Source: Mycolicibacter icosiumassiliensis (GTDB lineage: Bacteria; Actinomycetota; Actinomycetes; Mycobacteriales; Mycobacteriaceae). Taken from it: 64,000 nucleotides of DNA. Positions 1-10,714 of the stretch are shown here, piece after piece. A program made the position numbers and the translations under genes. The stretch's first letter is position 1. Each line of letters starts with the position of its first letter. The notes below the pieces were generated by a model. The model searched no databases. It was given only the letters and a program-made list of their open reading frames with translations, and was not told the origin of the DNA. Location: contig NZ_LT546166.1 of NCBI RefSeq assembly GCF_900078685.2, positions 2,138,287-2,202,286 of the forward strand, written 5' to 3'.

Positions 1-2212
1 ACCATCACGATCGCCGCACCGGCGCGCAGCATGGCGAAGACGTCGAGCACCGACATGTCGGCGTCCAGGGTCAGCAGCGCCAAGCTGCGGTCGCTCGGTC
101 CGAATCCGAAACGGGTGCTGAGGGTTTCGACGGTGTTCATGGCGGCGTCGTGGGTGACCTCGACGCCCTTGGGCTCGCCGGTGGAGCCGGAGGTGAACAC
201 CACATAGGCCAGCTCGCACGGATCGGTGCGAACCGGGTCCACTACGCCGGGGCGCGACAAGGCATCCCGCACGCTCATCACCGGAATGTCCAACGCGGGC
301 ACCGCGTCCCCGGTCACCAGGGCCAGCACGGCACCGCCCAGATCCAGGATGCGTGCCACGCGCTCGCGGGGCTGATCGGCGGCAATCGGCAGATAGACCG
401 CGCCGGCGGCCAGGATGCCCAGCAGCGCCGGAATCTGCTCGGCGCCTTTGGGTCCCAGCAGCGCCACGGTGTCACCGGGCCGCACGCCGCGCTCCTGCAA
501 CGCGGCGGTCACCGCCGACGCCTGATCGCGTAGCTGGCCGTAGCTCAGCTCGCCCGACCCGTGCAGCAGCGCGACCGCCTCGGGATCGCGGTCGGCCTGG
601 CGAAAGAACCCGTCCTGCAAGGTTTCGCCGCTGGGTTCGGCGGTACCCGCGTTCACCGACGCGCGCATCGCGGCCTGGTCGGCGGGCAACGCGGCCGGTG
701 CGGATTCCGCCCAGCCCTCACCCCCGGCCAGCCGGGTCAGGTCGGCGATGTGGTGGGCGAACATGGCGTCGATCACGCCCGGCGCGAACATGTCCTCGCG
801 CACATCCCAGTTCACCAGGATGCCACCGTCGAACTCGGTGACTTGGGCGTCCAGCAGCACCTGCGGGCCTTGGGAGATGATCCAGACCGGGGTGCCGAAC
901 GCGCCGGTGACCTCATCGGCGAACAGTTCTCCGAGTCCGAGCGCGCTGGTGAACACCACCGGCGCCAGCACTTGCGTGCCGCGATGGCGGCTCAGGTCAC
1001 GCAACACCGCCAAGCCGGGGTAGTCGGCGTGCGCGGCGGCGGTGCGCATGGCGTCCTGCACCGCGTGCGCGCGCCGCGCACCGGTGCTGGCCTGGCTCAG
1101 ATCCACATCCAGCAGCAGCGACGAGGTGAAATCACCGACCAGCCGGTCGACGTCGTCGTGCAACGGTTCCCGGCCGAACAGCGGCACGTTGAGTAGGAAG
1201 CGCGGTGCGTCCGACCAGCTGGCCAGGGTGTGTGAGAACGAGGCGGCCAAGGTCATGGCCGGGGTGACGCCGTGGGCGCGGGCCTGGCCGAAAAGGGCGT
1301 CGCGGGTGTCCGGGTCCAGCCAGTGCCAGCGCCGGGTGCTGCGGCGCGGGTCGGCCGGGGCGCCGGCGGGCGGCGGCAGCTTGGGCGGGTTATAAGAGGC
1401 AGCCATTGGCGGTGACTCTCGTCGGGTGCGCGGTCGCCGGTGGCGTGGCGGTACTGCCGGTAGGTGTAGCCCAGCGCCGGCAACGTCTCCCCCCGGTAGG
1501 CGGCGGCCAGATCCGCCATCAGGGTGCGGTAGCTCATGGCGTCGGCGGCCTGCATGTCCAGGTCGACGTGCAGGCGGGCGGTCCCGTCCGGCAGCAACGA
1601 CACCGTGAGCTCGAAGACCGCGTCGTCGAGTTGCTGGTGCGATTTCGCCACCCGGGTGGCATCCAGGCGCCGGGCCACCTCGTCGCCATCCAGTCCGCGC
1701 AGATCCTGCACGGCGACGGGCAGTTCGGCATCGGCCCGAATGTGCTGGGTGCCGTCGGGTGAGAACTGCACCCGCAGCATCGGGTGCCGGGCGGCCAGCG
1801 CGGCTGCGGCGGCGGTCAGCCGGTCCGGATCGAGTCCGGGGCCGTCAAATTCCACATAGAGGTGCCCGGCCACCCCGCCGAGCGCGACGTCGTCGTCGCG
1901 TCCCACCCACATGGCGTGCTGCATCGGCGCCAGCGGAAACGGTGCGCCTGCATCGCTCGGGTCGTTTGTCGGCGCGGTGACGGGTGCCGGTTCGCCCCGG
2001 TCGCCCAGCAGGTCCTGCCATGCCGCGATGCGCGGGTCGGCGGCCAGCGCAGCGAAGTCGACGTCAATGCCCTGTTTGCGCCAGCGACCGGCCAGGCTCA
2101 TCATCCGGATCGAGTCCAGACCCTGTCCGACCAGGTCGGCCTCGGGATCGACGACGCTGGCGTCGGCGCCGAGCAGGTCAGCGACCTGCGCGCGAATCTC
2201 GTCCGGCCCCAC
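1..2212 (-). pseudogene. mbtB: MbtB phenyloxazoline synthase (NRPS), partial at left edge and frame-broken
   Basis: Mycobactin NRPS that accepts salicylate activated by MbtA and couples and cyclises it with Ser/Thr. It starts at a GTG (2210-2212) and runs off the left edge. Visible order: an aryl-carrier domain with the phosphopantetheine motif GLDSIRMM (Ser34), a cyclisation-type condensation domain from about residue 92, then an adenylation domain with core motif FTSGSTGEPKG at about 163-203 of the window. The frame breaks near 1389-1402: the first frame reads SHRQWLPL and degenerates, while another frame picks up NPPKLPPPAG and RRSTRRWHWLDPDTRDALF and stays open to base 1. Against the remembered family sequence about seven residues are missing at the join and a few bases are extra. 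It is either a true knock-out of mycobactin assembly or an assembly error. Family identity is secure; the functional state is not. Confidence 0.88.
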
Positions 2213-2226
2213 GGCGCCACTCCACC

Positions 2227-2245
2227 CTTCGTTAGGCTGCCCTAA
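2227..2245. promoter_or_regulatory. IdeR iron box between mbtB and mbtA
   Basis: The core TTAGGCTGCCCTAA (2232-2245) matches the last 14 bases of the 19-bp IdeR consensus TTAGGTTAGGCTAACCTAA at 12 positions; the left five bases match poorly. It lies in the 86-bp divergent gap between mbtB and mbtA, where an IdeR box is expected. Repression by iron-loaded IdeR is inferred from family knowledge. Confidence 0.75.
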
Positions 2246-2298
2246 TTTCTCGAAGCTACTCTATCTAGGTTCGGTCGTCGGTAAGCCAGGGAGTACAC

Positions 2299-3852
2299 AT
2301 GCACGGGTTCGTACCGTTTCCCGACGAGCGGGCCGCCGCCTACCGTGCGGCCGGCTACTGGAGCGGACGACCATTGACTTCACTGCTCGACGACGCCGCC
2401 TCGCACTGGCCGGATCGGCCCGCGGTGATCGATTCGACCACCACGCTGTCCTACGCCGAACTGGATGCGGCGGTCGACCGTGCCGCCTCGGGCCTGCACG
2501 GGCTCGGTATCGCCGCCGGCGAGCGGGTGTTGCTGCAGTTGCCCAACAGTTGCACGTTCGCGGTCACGCTGTTCGGGCTGCTGCGAGTGGGCGCCATCCC
2601 AGTGCTGTGCCTGCCCGGGCACCGCGCTGCTGAGATCGGGCATCTGGCCGCGGTCAGCGACGCGGTGGGGATCGTGATTCCTGACGCCACTGCGGGATTC
2701 GACTATCCGGCGATGGCCGCCGAACTGGGGCTGCGGCGGCTCGTCATCGACGATGCGTCCGAGCTCTCCCCAGCGCCGCGATTCACCCCCGATCCGGCCG
2801 CGCCGGCACTGCTGCTGGTCTCCGGCGGGACCACCGGATTACCCAAGCTCATCCCCCGCACCCATAACGACTACGTCTACAACGCCACCGCCAGCGCGAG
2901 AGTGTGCGAGCTGACCGCGGGCGACGTCTATCTGGTGGCGTTGCCGGCCGCCCACAACTTCCCACTGGCCTGCCCGGGGTTGCTGGGCGCCATGTCGGTG
3001 GGCGCGGCCACCGTCTTCGGCACCGACCCCAGCCCCGAGGCGGCGTTCGCCACCATCGCCCGGCACCGGGTGACGGTCACCGCGCTGGTGCCGGCATTGG
3101 CCAACCTGTGGGCACAGGCCTGCGACTGGGAGCCGCAGAAGCCGACGACGCTGCGGTTGCTGCAGGTCGGCGGCGCCAAACTGGCCGCGGGCGACGCCCG
3201 CCGGATTCGGGAGGTACTGACGGCGGGCCTGCAGCAGGTGTTCGGCATGGCCGAGGGCCTGCTCTGCTACACCCGGCCCGGCGACGCCGCGGAGTTGCTT
3301 GACAGCACGCAGGGCCGGCCGTTGTGCGCCGACGACGAGTTGCGCGTGGTCGACGAGGACGGCGCCGAGGCGCCCGAGGGCGAGCTATTGGTGCGCGGGC
3401 CGTACACGATCAACGGCTACTACAGCGCAGCCGAAGCCAACGAGCGATCGTTCAGCCCGGACGGCTTCTACCGCAGCGGGGACCGGGTCCGCCGGCTGGC
3501 GAACGGCTACCTGGAGGTGACCGGGCGGATCAAGGACGTGATCGTCCGCGGCGGCGAGAATATCGCCGCCGACGAGCTCGAGACGCACCTGCTGCTCCAT
3601 CCGGCGGTTCGATCGGCGGCCGCGGTCGGCCTGTCAGATCAGTACCTGGGCGAAAAGGTTTGCGCTGCAATTGTGTTCAACGGTTCACCACTGACGCTGG
3701 CCGAGCTGAACCGCCATCTCGACGAATGCGAGCTGGCCACCCACGTCCGGATCGATCAGCTGGCGGCGCTGCCGACGCTGCCGTTCACGGCGGTCGGCAA
3801 GATCGACAAGAAGGCGTTGGTTCGCCAGCTCGGCGCGGTCAAACACATCTGA
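2299..3852 (+). CDS. mbtA: MbtA salicyl-AMP ligase
   Basis: Adenylates salicylate and loads it onto the aryl carrier domain of MbtB, the entry step of mycobactin synthesis. The 517-aa protein is an ANL-superfamily enzyme: FVPFPDERAAAYRAAGYW at the N-terminus, the AMP-binding loop SGGTTGLPK at residues 175-183, and the C-terminal catalytic lysine motif GKIDKK. It is somewhat shorter than the M. tuberculosis protein, mainly at the N-terminus, where only a variable leader is lost. ATG 2299 is preceded by CCAGGGAG. It diverges from mbtB across the IdeR box, so it should be iron-repressed. Its last 14 bases overlap the convergent vapC. Confidence 0.95.
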   Translation: MHGFVPFPDERAAAYRAAGYWSGRPLTSLLDDAASHWPDRPAVIDSTTTLSYAELDAAVDRAASGLHGLGIAAGERVLLQLPNSCTFAVTLFGLLRVGAIPVLCLPGHRAAEIGHLAAVSDAVGIVIPDATAGFDYPAMAAELGLRRLVIDDASELSPAPRFTPDPAAPALLLVSGGTTGLPKLIPRTHNDYVYNATASARVCELTAGDVYLVALPAAHNFPLACPGLLGAMSVGAATVFGTDPSPEAAFATIARHRVTVTALVPALANLWAQACDWEPQKPTTLRLLQVGGAKLAAGDARRIREVLTAGLQQVFGMAEGLLCYTRPGDAAELLDSTQGRPLCADDELRVVDEDGAEAPEGELLVRGPYTINGYYSAAEANERSFSPDGFYRSGDRVRRLANGYLEVTGRIKDVIVRGGENIAADELETHLLLHPAVRSAAAVGLSDQYLGEKVCAAIVFNGSPLTLAELNRHLDECELATHVRIDQLAALPTLPFTAVGKIDKKALVRQLGAVKHI

Positions 3853-4210
3853 CGGGATAGGCGCTGAGTCTGGTGTCGGCCGTAACAAGATCAAGATGTT
3901 CGGCAATCGCCTGCGCTACCAACATCCGGTCGAACGGATCGCGGTGGTGCCACGGCAACTGGCGCAGCTCCTCGGCGTGCGACGAAGCAAGCGGTAACTC
4001 GCGGAATCCCGAGTCACGCACGGCGTCGTTGAAGCTCTCTGGGGCCTGCAGCTTGCCAAGCGACGCCTTGATCGACACCTCGGCAACCGTCACCGCGGAC
4101 ACGAACAGCTCATTGTCGGGGTCACCGATCATCGCGCGGTGGGCAGCGGAGAGGCGGTCGTCGTCAGCGAGCCACCACAACACGACATGCGTATCGAGAA
4201 GACCTCTCAC
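3839..4210 (-). CDS. vapC: VapC-family PIN-domain toxin
   Basis: Predicted ribonuclease toxin of a type II toxin-antitoxin pair, 123 aa, a normal VapC length. The acidic PIN residues are visible in LLDTHVVLWW (residues 4-13), AEVSIKASLGKL (around 43-54), DPFDRMLVAQA (around 91-101) and TADTRL near the end. The GTG start (4208-4210) lies six bases after the antitoxin stop, so toxin and antitoxin are co-transcribed. The 3' end overlaps mbtA on the opposite strand by 14 bp. RNA target unknown. Confidence 0.88.
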   Translation of the reverse strand: MRGLLDTHVVLWWLADDDRLSAAHRAMIGDPDNELFVSAVTVAEVSIKASLGKLQAPESFNDAVRDSGFRELPLASSHAEELRQLPWHHRDPFDRMLVAQAIAEHLDLVTADTRLSAYPVRCV

Positions 4211-4216
4211 CAGCGG

Positions 4217-4456
4217 TCATTTCCCATACCAGGCCCGCTCATCGACGGCCCCGAAATCATCGAAATCGGGCGCCATGGTGACCTGCCCCCGCCAGAGGCC
4301 CGGCCGGCGCACCTGGCGTTCCGGCCGATAGGGAACCAACCGCGCCACCGGCCGGCCGTGGCGGCTGATCACGATTTCGTCGCCACTTTCGGCGCGTGCG
4401 AGCAGGCGGGAGAAGTGAGTCTTCGCGTCATAGACGTTCACCCGCTCGGTGCTCAT
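4217..4456 (-). CDS. vapB: Phd/YefM-type antitoxin of VapC
   Basis: Antitoxin of about 79 aa, expected to bind VapC and repress its own promoter. MSTERVNVYDAKTHFSRLL followed by GDEIVISRHGRPVARLVPY is the Phd/YefM DNA-binding fold; the C-terminal tail (DFDDFGAVDERAWYGK) is the likely toxin-binding part. I chose ATG 4454-4456 because the family fold begins there; an upstream in-frame start (4483) would add nine residues and run into the palindrome at 4471-4498. The pair sits between irtB and mbtA, inside the siderophore region. Confidence 0.85.
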   Translation of the reverse strand: MSTERVNVYDAKTHFSRLLARAESGDEIVISRHGRPVARLVPYRPERQVRRPGLWRGQVTMAPDFDDFGAVDERAWYGK

Positions 4457-4470
4457 AACCCACAGAATAA

Positions 4471-4498
4471 CTATTCTGGTCAAGTCTGACCAGAATAG
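4471..4498. promoter_or_regulatory. Perfect inverted repeat, probable vapBC operator
   Basis: CTATTCTGGTCA (4471-4482) and TGACCAGAATAG (4487-4498) are perfect 12-bp arms around AGTC. It sits 15 bp upstream of the vapB start and 4 bp beyond the irtB stop. Placement suggests the autoregulatory operator of vapBC. No T-run follows, so a terminator role for irtB is less likely. Confidence 0.7.
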
Positions 4499-4501
4499 CG
4501 T

Positions 4502-6241
4502 CTAGCCCGCGTGGATCTGCCATCCGGCGGCATCGTTTTGCTGTCGCCAGAACTCGTCGAAACGTCCACCGGCCGCGCGCAATTCGTCGATGGTCCCGTC
4601 CTCGATGACCCGGCCGTCGTCGATGAACAGCACTCGGTCGGCCTGGGCGATGCTGGCCAGCCGGTGCGCGACGATCACCCGGGTGCGCGGGCGCAGCTCG
4701 GAGCTCAGCGCGGCGACGATCGCCGCCTCGTTTTCGGTGTCCAATGCGCTGGTCGCCTCGTCGACCAGCAGCACCGGTGCGGGTTTGAGCAGCGCCCGGG
4801 CGATGCTGACCCGTTGGCGCTCACCGCCGGACAGCGCCGCGCCGGCTTCGCCCACCCTGGTGTCGGTGCCGTCCGGCAGTCGGGCGACCAGCTCGTCGAC
4901 CCGGGCCAGGTCGGTGGCCCGCGCGAAAGACTCCTGATCGGCGTCGGGGTCGCCGACCAGCACGTTGTCACGAATCGTGCCGTCGAGCAGGTAGGGATGC
5001 TGGAACACCACGCTGGTGGCGGCCCGCCGTGACGGAGCGTCCAGCCCGGTGGCATCCACCCCGTCCAGCAACACCCGGCCGCCGGTGGGCTCATGCAGTC
5101 CGGCGATCAGCGACAAGATGGTGCTCTTGCCCGAGCCGGACGGTCCGACGATGGCCGTGGTGGTGCCGGCCTGCAGGGTGAAGCTGACCCGGTCGAGCAC
5201 CGGTGGGCCCGCGGAGTCGTAGCCGAACGTGACGTCGTCGAATTCGATGCGCGTGGCGCCGGCGTCCTCGGGTGCGCGGCCGGGGCCGACCGTCACCGCC
5301 GGCGCGGTGAGCACAGCGCGGATCCGCTCGAGGGAGGCCCGCGTCGACTCCAGGGCAGGTGCCAGTTCGCTGATGACGGTGAACGGTTCCAGGTAGCGCG
5401 CCGCCACCACGATCAAGGCGATGGCCTCGGGAACGCTGAGCGTACCGGTCACGGTCAGCGCGGTGGTGCTGCCGGCCAGCAGGATCAGCGCGCCCTGGCT
5501 GGCCAGACTGAACAGCAGTTGCCCCGGAATCTGCATGAGCAGCAGCCGCATCGCCGCACCGTGCTGCGCGCTCAGCGCCTGCCCGACGGTGCTGCGCTCG
5601 GGTTCGACGCGCCGCGCCGCGCGCAGCGCCTGCTGGGTGCGGGCGAACTCGATGATCCGTTCGGTCAGAGCGGTGTTGGCGTCACCGGCCGCGACGTCCG
5701 CCCGGGCGCTGAGCCGGTTGGAGGCCCACAGCGCCCCCAGCAGCAGCGGTACCCCGCCCAGGGCGGCCAGGCCCAGCTGCCAGGACACCCCGAGCAGGGC
5801 CAGTGCGATCGCCGGCGGCAGCAGGATCGCGCTGATCAGCGGGGTCAGCAGATTGACCACCAGGCTCACCAGTTCGGGGCCGGTGGCCGCGATGGCCTGG
5901 CGCGCGTCCGCGGTGTTGGCGGGCGTGAACCAGCCCAACCGGACGCCGGGCAGCCGGTCGGCCACGTCATGTTGGGTGTGATCGAGGACGGCGAAGCCCA
6001 GGTCGAATCCGATTCGGGCGCAAGCGAAGTCGATCAGCCAACCCGCGACGGTCGCCACCGTCAGCCACCCCAACCAGGCCACCCCCCGACTCGGGGCGTC
6101 GGAGAACAGCGCGCTCACCAGCGGGACCAGCAGTACGGTCCCCGCGGCCCGCACCGCCACCGACAGCAGCGTCAGCGCCGCGTAGCCGAACATCCGTCCG
6201 CGGCGGTCGTGCGGAATCAGTTGGATCAGGGTGCGGATCAT
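4502..6241 (-). CDS. irtB: IrtB siderophore ABC transporter subunit
   Basis: Half-transporter that pairs with IrtA in the inner membrane to import (carboxy)mycobactin-iron. About 579 aa: an N-terminal six-helix membrane domain, then an ATPase domain with Walker [14 protein letters not shown], signature [16 protein letters not shown] and Walker [16 protein letters not shown] 6239-6241 is chosen because it overlaps the irtA stop as ATGA and begins the family N-terminus [20 protein letters not shown]; a longer reading from 6289 would lie inside irtA. Translationally coupled to irtA and iron-regulated with it. Confidence 0.95.
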   Translation of the reverse strand: MIRTLIQLIPHDRRGRMFGYAALTLLSVAVRAAGTVLLVPLVSALFSDAPSRGVAWLGWLTVATVAGWLIDFACARIGFDLGFAVLDHTQHDVADRLPGVRLGWFTPANTADARQAIAATGPELVSLVVNLLTPLISAILLPPAIALALLGVSWQLGLAALGGVPLLLGALWASNRLSARADVAAGDANTALTERIIEFARTQQALRAARRVEPERSTVGQALSAQHGAAMRLLLMQIPGQLLFSLASQGALILLAGSTTALTVTGTLSVPEAIALIVVAARYLEPFTVISELAPALESTRASLERIRAVLTAPAVTVGPGRAPEDAGATRIEFDDVTFGYDSAGPPVLDRVSFTLQAGTTTAIVGPSGSGKSTILSLIAGLHEPTGGRVLLDGVDATGLDAPSRRAATSVVFQHPYLLDGTIRDNVLVGDPDADQESFARATDLARVDELVARLPDGTDTRVGEAGAALSGGERQRVSIARALLKPAPVLLVDEATSALDTENEAAIVAALSSELRPRTRVIVAHRLASIAQADRVLFIDDGRVIEDGTIDELRAAGGRFDEFWRQQNDAAGWQIHAG

Positions 6242-8826
6242 CGGCGTGCCTCGGCACCGACGGTGACCGCGGCGCGGCCGGTCTCCCACAACTGCAAATA
6301 GCGTCCCTGCGCGGCCAGCAGCTGATCGTGGCTGCCCTGTTCGACGATGCTGCCGTGATCGAGCACCACGATCTGATCGGCGCCGGTGATCGTGTGCAGT
6401 CGATGGGCGATCACCAACACGGTGCGATCCTGGGTCAGCCTGTTCAGCGCTTGCTGCACCAGGTATTCCGATTCGGGATCGGCGAACGCGGTGGCCTCGT
6501 CCAGGATGAGCACGGGTGTGTCGGCGAGGATAGCGCGGGCGATGGTCAGCCGCTGCCGCTCCCCGCCGGAGAGCGCCGCGGCCGCACCGAGCACGGTGTC
6601 GTAGCCGTCGGGCAGCCGCAAGATCCGGTCATGGATCTGGGCTTCGCGGGCGGCGGCCTGCACTTGCTCGTCGGTGGCGTCTGGAACCGCCAGCGCGATG
6701 TTGTCGCGCACACTGCCGTGCACCAGTTGGGTTTCCTGCAGGACGAATCCCACCCGGCGATACAGCTCGTCGGCGGTCAGCGACCGGATGTCTTGTCCAT
6801 CAACCGATATCGATCCGGACTCCACGTCGTGGAACCGGGCCAGCAGCGCGGCCAGCGTCGACTTGCCCGAGCCCGACGGGCCGACCAGTGCGGTCACCGT
6901 GCCCGGCCGCAGCGTCAACGACACGTCGCGGATCACCGGGACACCGGGACGATAGCCGAACGTGACCGCCGCGAAGCGCACCGTCCCGGCCGTGTTCCCC
7001 GGCTCCAATGCGGTGGAATCATGCTGCTCGACCGCGAGTTCGGGTTCATCCAGAGCGATCTGTAGCCGCCGGGCCGCCAGCATGCCGCCGCGGATGCCGC
7101 CGACTCCCAGGCCGATACCGAGCAGGCGGGCGCCGAAGGTGGTGCCCAGCAACAGGAACGGCAGCAGGTTCACCGGGTCCATTCGGCCGGAGATGATCAG
7201 CGGAGTGCCGGTCAGCATGATCAGCCACAGGAAGGTCGACGGGCGGGTGACCAGATCCATCAGCGTCTTCTTGCCGATGAAGGGCCGCTGCCAGTCCACC
7301 AGAAAATTGATGTACTCGTCGAGGCGGCGACGGAAAGTGGAGGCGGCAGCCCCACCGAACACCCGGATCACCGGCTGACCCTCCAGGTAGGTGCCGGCTT
7401 CGCCGTTCATCCGCTCGGCCCAGCGTTGCGCCTGACTGATCTTGGGGCCCGACTGGGTCAACATCACCGACATCAGCACCATGTAGACCAGCACCGGCAC
7501 GAACAGCACCAGCGCCACCCGCCAGTCCACCACGAACAGGTAGACCAGCACCGCGACCGGTGCCACCACCGCAGCCACGGCGTCGGGAATGGCGTGGGTC
7601 ACCAAATAGTGCAGAGACAGGGTGTCGTCGGCGACCAGTTGCTTGATCGAGCCGGATCCGCGCGCGGTGAACCAGCCCAGCGGCAGCCGCGACAGCTTGC
7701 TCAGCAGCCGAGTACGCAGCGCGCTGGCGAAGCGGGCGTCGACGACGTGCAGCCACAGCGTCAGCCCCGCGCCCAGCAAGGTGCCCAGGCCCAGCAAGGA
7801 GAGCGCGGCGATTCCGACCGTCCACAGCCGTGACTCGTCGGCACCGGAGACCAACAGCCGGGCCAGCTCCACCAGCAGCACGAACGGGGCCAACTGCAGC
7901 AGCGTGATCAGGGCCTGCAGGACACCGGAGATGATCAGCGGCACCCGCAGCGGACCGAGCAGCCGACCCGCGGCCTGGGCCCGCCACGCCCCCTTCGCGG
8001 TGACGCTGCGCTCACCAGGCACTTCACTCGCACTTTTGTCTGGTAGCGGCAGAGTCAACGCAGATTCAGTAGCGTCGCGCTGGGTGCCCATGGCACGTCC
8101 GGCGGTCCAGTAGGCCTGCGCGTGGACCTCGGATTTGGGAAAGCCGAACTCCTCGCGCAGCCGCACCCGCAGCGCCTTGAGCGTCGCGGCTTCCGGGGTG
8201 GCCCAGGCGTACCAGTCCGACCAGTCCCGGGACTCGATCGCCGCGGCCAGGGAGCTCGCGTCGCTGCGGGGCACCCAGTGCACCCGCAGGCGGGGATGTT
8301 CGCGCAGCGGGATCAGTAGATCGTCGTCGTCGTGCTGTTCGAGGTAGAGCTCGATCGGTACCTCGGGCGCGACGGTGCCGATGATTCCGTTGATTCCCGG
8401 AATCGACGCCGAGTCCCCCATCAGCAGGTAGCCGGCGGGCTGCGCGTCGGCGTCGGGTACCTCGAAGCGCGACGAGCCCATCAGCGACATTGCCGCGATG
8501 GTGGCCCCGGGTTCCACGGTGCGGGCCCAGCGGGTAGCCGGCCCGGCCGGTTCGTGCAGCACCATGTCGACGGCGAAGCGTCCGCTCTCGGCGTCGCCCT
8601 CGGCGATGGTGTAGGCACGCTGGAATTCGGTGTCCGATCCATCCGGGTCCGGGAACCAGAACCGCAGCCAGGCACTGGGTTCGACGGCCGCGTCGGTGAA
8701 CAGGGTGGGCGAATGCATCCAGACCCGGATGCAATGTGGAGTGATCCAGCTGGTCTCGAGCACCGTTACGGTGTGGTCGCGGGCACCGAAGCCCCGCAGA
8801 ATCGCACCCTGCAAGCCGCGCGCCAT
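6238..8826 (-). CDS. irtA: IrtA siderophore ABC transporter with FAD-binding reductase domain
   Basis: About 862 aa. The N-terminal 270 residues are a siderophore-interacting FAD-binding domain ([20 protein letters not shown], then [12 protein letters not shown]) that reduces ferric mycobactin; a membrane domain and an ATPase follow (Walker [15 protein letters not shown], signature [16 protein letters not shown], Walker [15 protein letters not shown]). I chose ATG 8824-8826, preceded by GAAAGGA, because the family starts MARGLQG; a start at 8886 would add 20 unrelated residues and approach the IdeR box. Partner irtB overlaps by four bases. Confidence 0.96.
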   Translation of the reverse strand: MARGLQGAILRGFGARDHTVTVLETSWITPHCIRVWMHSPTLFTDAAVEPSAWLRFWFPDPDGSDTEFQRAYTIAEGDAESGRFAVDMVLHEPAGPATRWARTVEPGATIAAMSLMGSSRFEVPDADAQPAGYLLMGDSASIPGINGIIGTVAPEVPIELYLEQHDDDDLLIPLREHPRLRVHWVPRSDASSLAAAIESRDWSDWYAWATPEAATLKALRVRLREEFGFPKSEVHAQAYWTAGRAMGTQRDATESALTLPLPDKSASEVPGERSVTAKGAWRAQAAGRLLGPLRVPLIISGVLQALITLLQLAPFVLLVELARLLVSGADESRLWTVGIAALSLLGLGTLLGAGLTLWLHVVDARFASALRTRLLSKLSRLPLGWFTARGSGSIKQLVADDTLSLHYLVTHAIPDAVAAVVAPVAVLVYLFVVDWRVALVLFVPVLVYMVLMSVMLTQSGPKISQAQRWAERMNGEAGTYLEGQPVIRVFGGAAASTFRRRLDEYINFLVDWQRPFIGKKTLMDLVTRPSTFLWLIMLTGTPLIISGRMDPVNLLPFLLLGTTFGARLLGIGLGVGGIRGGMLAARRLQIALDEPELAVEQHDSTALEPGNTAGTVRFAAVTFGYRPGVPVIRDVSLTLRPGTVTALVGPSGSGKSTLAALLARFHDVESGSISVDGQDIRSLTADELYRRVGFVLQETQLVHGSVRDNIALAVPDATDEQVQAAAREAQIHDRILRLPDGYDTVLGAAAALSGGERQRLTIARAILADTPVLILDEATAFADPESEYLVQQALNRLTQDRTVLVIAHRLHTITGADQIVVLDHGSIVEQGSHDQLLAAQGRYLQLWETGRAAVTVGAEARR

Positions 8827-8893
8827 CACGGTCCTTTCGCCAACGGTGGCCCACCCCGCGGAGTCGGGCTCGGCGCTCGCCGCCAAGTCGAAC

Positions 8894-8912
8894 CTAGGTT
8901 ACCCTACCCTCA
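8894..8912. promoter_or_regulatory. IdeR iron box between irtA and mbtK
   Basis: CTAGGTTACCCTACCCTCA matches the 19-bp IdeR consensus at 14 positions. It lies 68 bp upstream of the chosen irtA start and 39 bp upstream of mbtK, so it can control both divergent genes. Confidence 0.75.
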
Positions 8913-8951
8913 CTTACTCGAATAGCTGCTCGGGTAGGCTCACTGCTCGTT

Positions 8952-9581
8952 ATGACAGACGCCGCAACCATCCTGCACCGCGAGCTGACAGACCTGTCCG
9001 ACCAGGTCCGCCGCGTCCCGCCGCCCCCGATCCCGGTGCTGGCCGAACCGTATGAGATCCGGGTGGCCGACCCGGACGCCGACGCGGAGCTGATCTCCGA
9101 GTGGATGAACCGGCCGCACCTCGCGCAGACGTGGGAGTCCGCCTGGCCACCGGAGCGCTGGCACGCCTACCTCACCGCCCAAGTCACCGGCAGCTATTCG
9201 CGGCCGTTGATCGTCAGTCGGCACGGACAAGACGGCGGCTATATCGAGATCTACCGGGCGGCAAAGGATTCCATCGCGAAGTACTACGCGGCCGACCCGC
9301 ATGATCTGGGCATTCACGCCGCCGTCGCCGACACCACGGTGGTCAATCGTGGGTTCGCGGCAATCCTGCTGCCGCGCATCATGTCCTACGTCTTCGAGCT
9401 TGAGCCGCAGTGCCGGCGGATGATGTTCGAACCCGAGTATCGCAACACGGCGATGCGCCGGCTGGCCGAATATGTCGGCGGCGTCTTCCTCGGCGAACAC
9501 GACATGGGTTATCGCAAGATGGCGCTGTACGCAGTGCTGCGCTACCCCGACGACGACCCGCTGTCGAACAACTCGGCGTAG
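8952..9581 (+). CDS. mbtK: MbtK lysine N-acyltransferase
   Basis: GNAT-fold enzyme, 209 aa, that transfers the long acyl chain from MbtL to the epsilon-amine of the mycobactin lysine. Family landmarks: [53 protein letters not shown] and the acetyl-CoA-fold segment [22 protein letters not shown] 8952 is 39 bp from the IdeR box. Its 3' end overlaps convergent mbtN by 40 bp. In M. tuberculosis mbtK belongs to the separate mbt-2 locus; here it is 5 kb from mbtA/mbtB. Confidence 0.93.
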   Translation: MTDAATILHRELTDLSDQVRRVPPPPIPVLAEPYEIRVADPDADAELISEWMNRPHLAQTWESAWPPERWHAYLTAQVTGSYSRPLIVSRHGQDGGYIEIYRAAKDSIAKYYAADPHDLGIHAAVADTTVVNRGFAAILLPRIMSYVFELEPQCRRMMFEPEYRNTAMRRLAEYVGGVFLGEHDMGYRKMALYAVLRYPDDDPLSNNSA

Positions 9582-10714
9582 CCGTCGTAGTCGGGACGCA
9601 TCCCGGCTGCCACCAACTCCCACAGCACCTCATCGGTGCCGCCGCCTACCCGGGCCAGCTTCATGTCCCGCCACCAGCGCCCGAGCGGTGTCTCGTCGAC
9701 CAGATATCCGGTCCCGCCGAAGATGTGCATGCACTCGGCGATCACCTCTTCGCCCAGCCGCGCCGCGGTGACCTTCATCGCCGCGGAGGTCCGCAGGTCG
9801 AGTTTGCCCCCGGCCGCAAATCCGTTGAGCCCGTGCCGAAGCAGGTCGACGCGGGCCTGCATGTCGGCCATCCGCAGCCGCAGCGCCTGATGCTCGAACA
9901 GGGTGGCACCGAACTGGGTGCGGTGCAGCATCCGCGCGTGGGTGATGCCGAGGACCTTCTGACACGACGAGGCGACCTGCCCGGCGATCGACATCCGCTC
10001 GTGCGCCAGCCCCCAGGAGATGGCGGCCAGCCCGGTGCCCGGCCGGGCGATCAGGGCGTCGGCGGGCACCCAGGTGTCGATGTCGACCGGGGCAGTGTCC
10101 AGCGGCCCGGCCCCGACCTTGCTGAACGGCTCGTGCACCTGCACCTGGTCGGTCGGCACCGCAATCATCAGGACGTTGCCGTGCCGGCTGTTCTCATCGT
10201 GGTCCATGCTGCGCGCCAGCACCAGGATGTGGTCGGAGATAGGCGACAGCGACACGAACTTCTTGCGGCCACGCACCTCGAAACCGTCACGCACGGAACG
10301 GGCTTCGGTCTGCACACGCTGCAGGTCCGATCCCCCGGACTCCTCCGACGCGCCGATGCACAGCACCGCTTCGCCGCGAATGGCCCGCTGGCAGATGTCC
10401 TTCAGGTAGTCGGAGCGGCCGAAGCGGTGCAGAATCGAGATCGACGAATCCTGCAGGCTCACACCGACTCCGATGCCGGCAGACCCGAGCCGCCCCAGCG
10501 CGTAGGCCAACTCCAGCAGTTTGGCCACATCGGTGGGCGCTGCGCCCGCCCACTTCTGCGTGAAGACTCCCGCCCGGCCGAGATGCTCGATCAGCTTGCG
10601 CGGAAAGCGCCCACTGTTCTCGGCTTCGGCCGTCCACTCCACGACCTGCTGGTCGAACACCTCGTTGAGCAGAGCGCGGTAGGCATCAAGATCCGAGATA
10701 TCCGAGCCGGTCAC
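9542..10714 (-). CDS. mbtN: MbtN acyl-ACP dehydrogenase
   Basis: FAD acyl-CoA-dehydrogenase family enzyme (about 390 aa) that makes the double bond in the acyl chain on MbtL. Seen: [14 protein letters not shown] (flavin/substrate motif), [12 protein letters not shown], a central [20 protein letters not shown] and the C-terminal [21 protein letters not shown] use the GTG at 10712-10714, which overlaps the mbtM stop as GTGA and begins [16 protein letters not shown] like the family; a longer reading would extend into mbtM. Last gene of the mbtLMN operon. Confidence 0.93.
   Translation of the reverse strand: MTGSDISDLDAYRALLNEVFDQQVVEWTAEAENSGRFPRKLIEHLGRAGVFTQKWAGAAPTDVAKLLELAYALGRLGSAGIGVGVSLQDSSISILHRFGRSDYLKDICQRAIRGEAVLCIGASEESGGSDLQRVQTEARSVRDGFEVRGRKKFVSLSPISDHILVLARSMDHDENSRHGNVLMIAVPTDQVQVHEPFSKVGAGPLDTAPVDIDTWVPADALIARPGTGLAAISWGLAHERMSIAGQVASSCQKVLGITHARMLHRTQFGATLFEHQALRLRMADMQARVDLLRHGLNGFAAGGKLDLRTSAAMKVTAARLGEEVIAECMHIFGGTGYLVDETPLGRWWRDMKLARVGGGTDEVLWELVAAGMRPDYDGYAELFDSGSSSG

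Noticed and set aside
4471..4498. Perfect inverted repeat as an irtB terminator
   Set aside because: No T-run and its position at the vapB promoter make an operator the better reading.
5093..6301. Long plus-strand open frame of about 400 codons
   Set aside because: Antisense to irtB, rich in Gln/Arg/Gly as expected of GC-rich shadow frames; no domain pattern.
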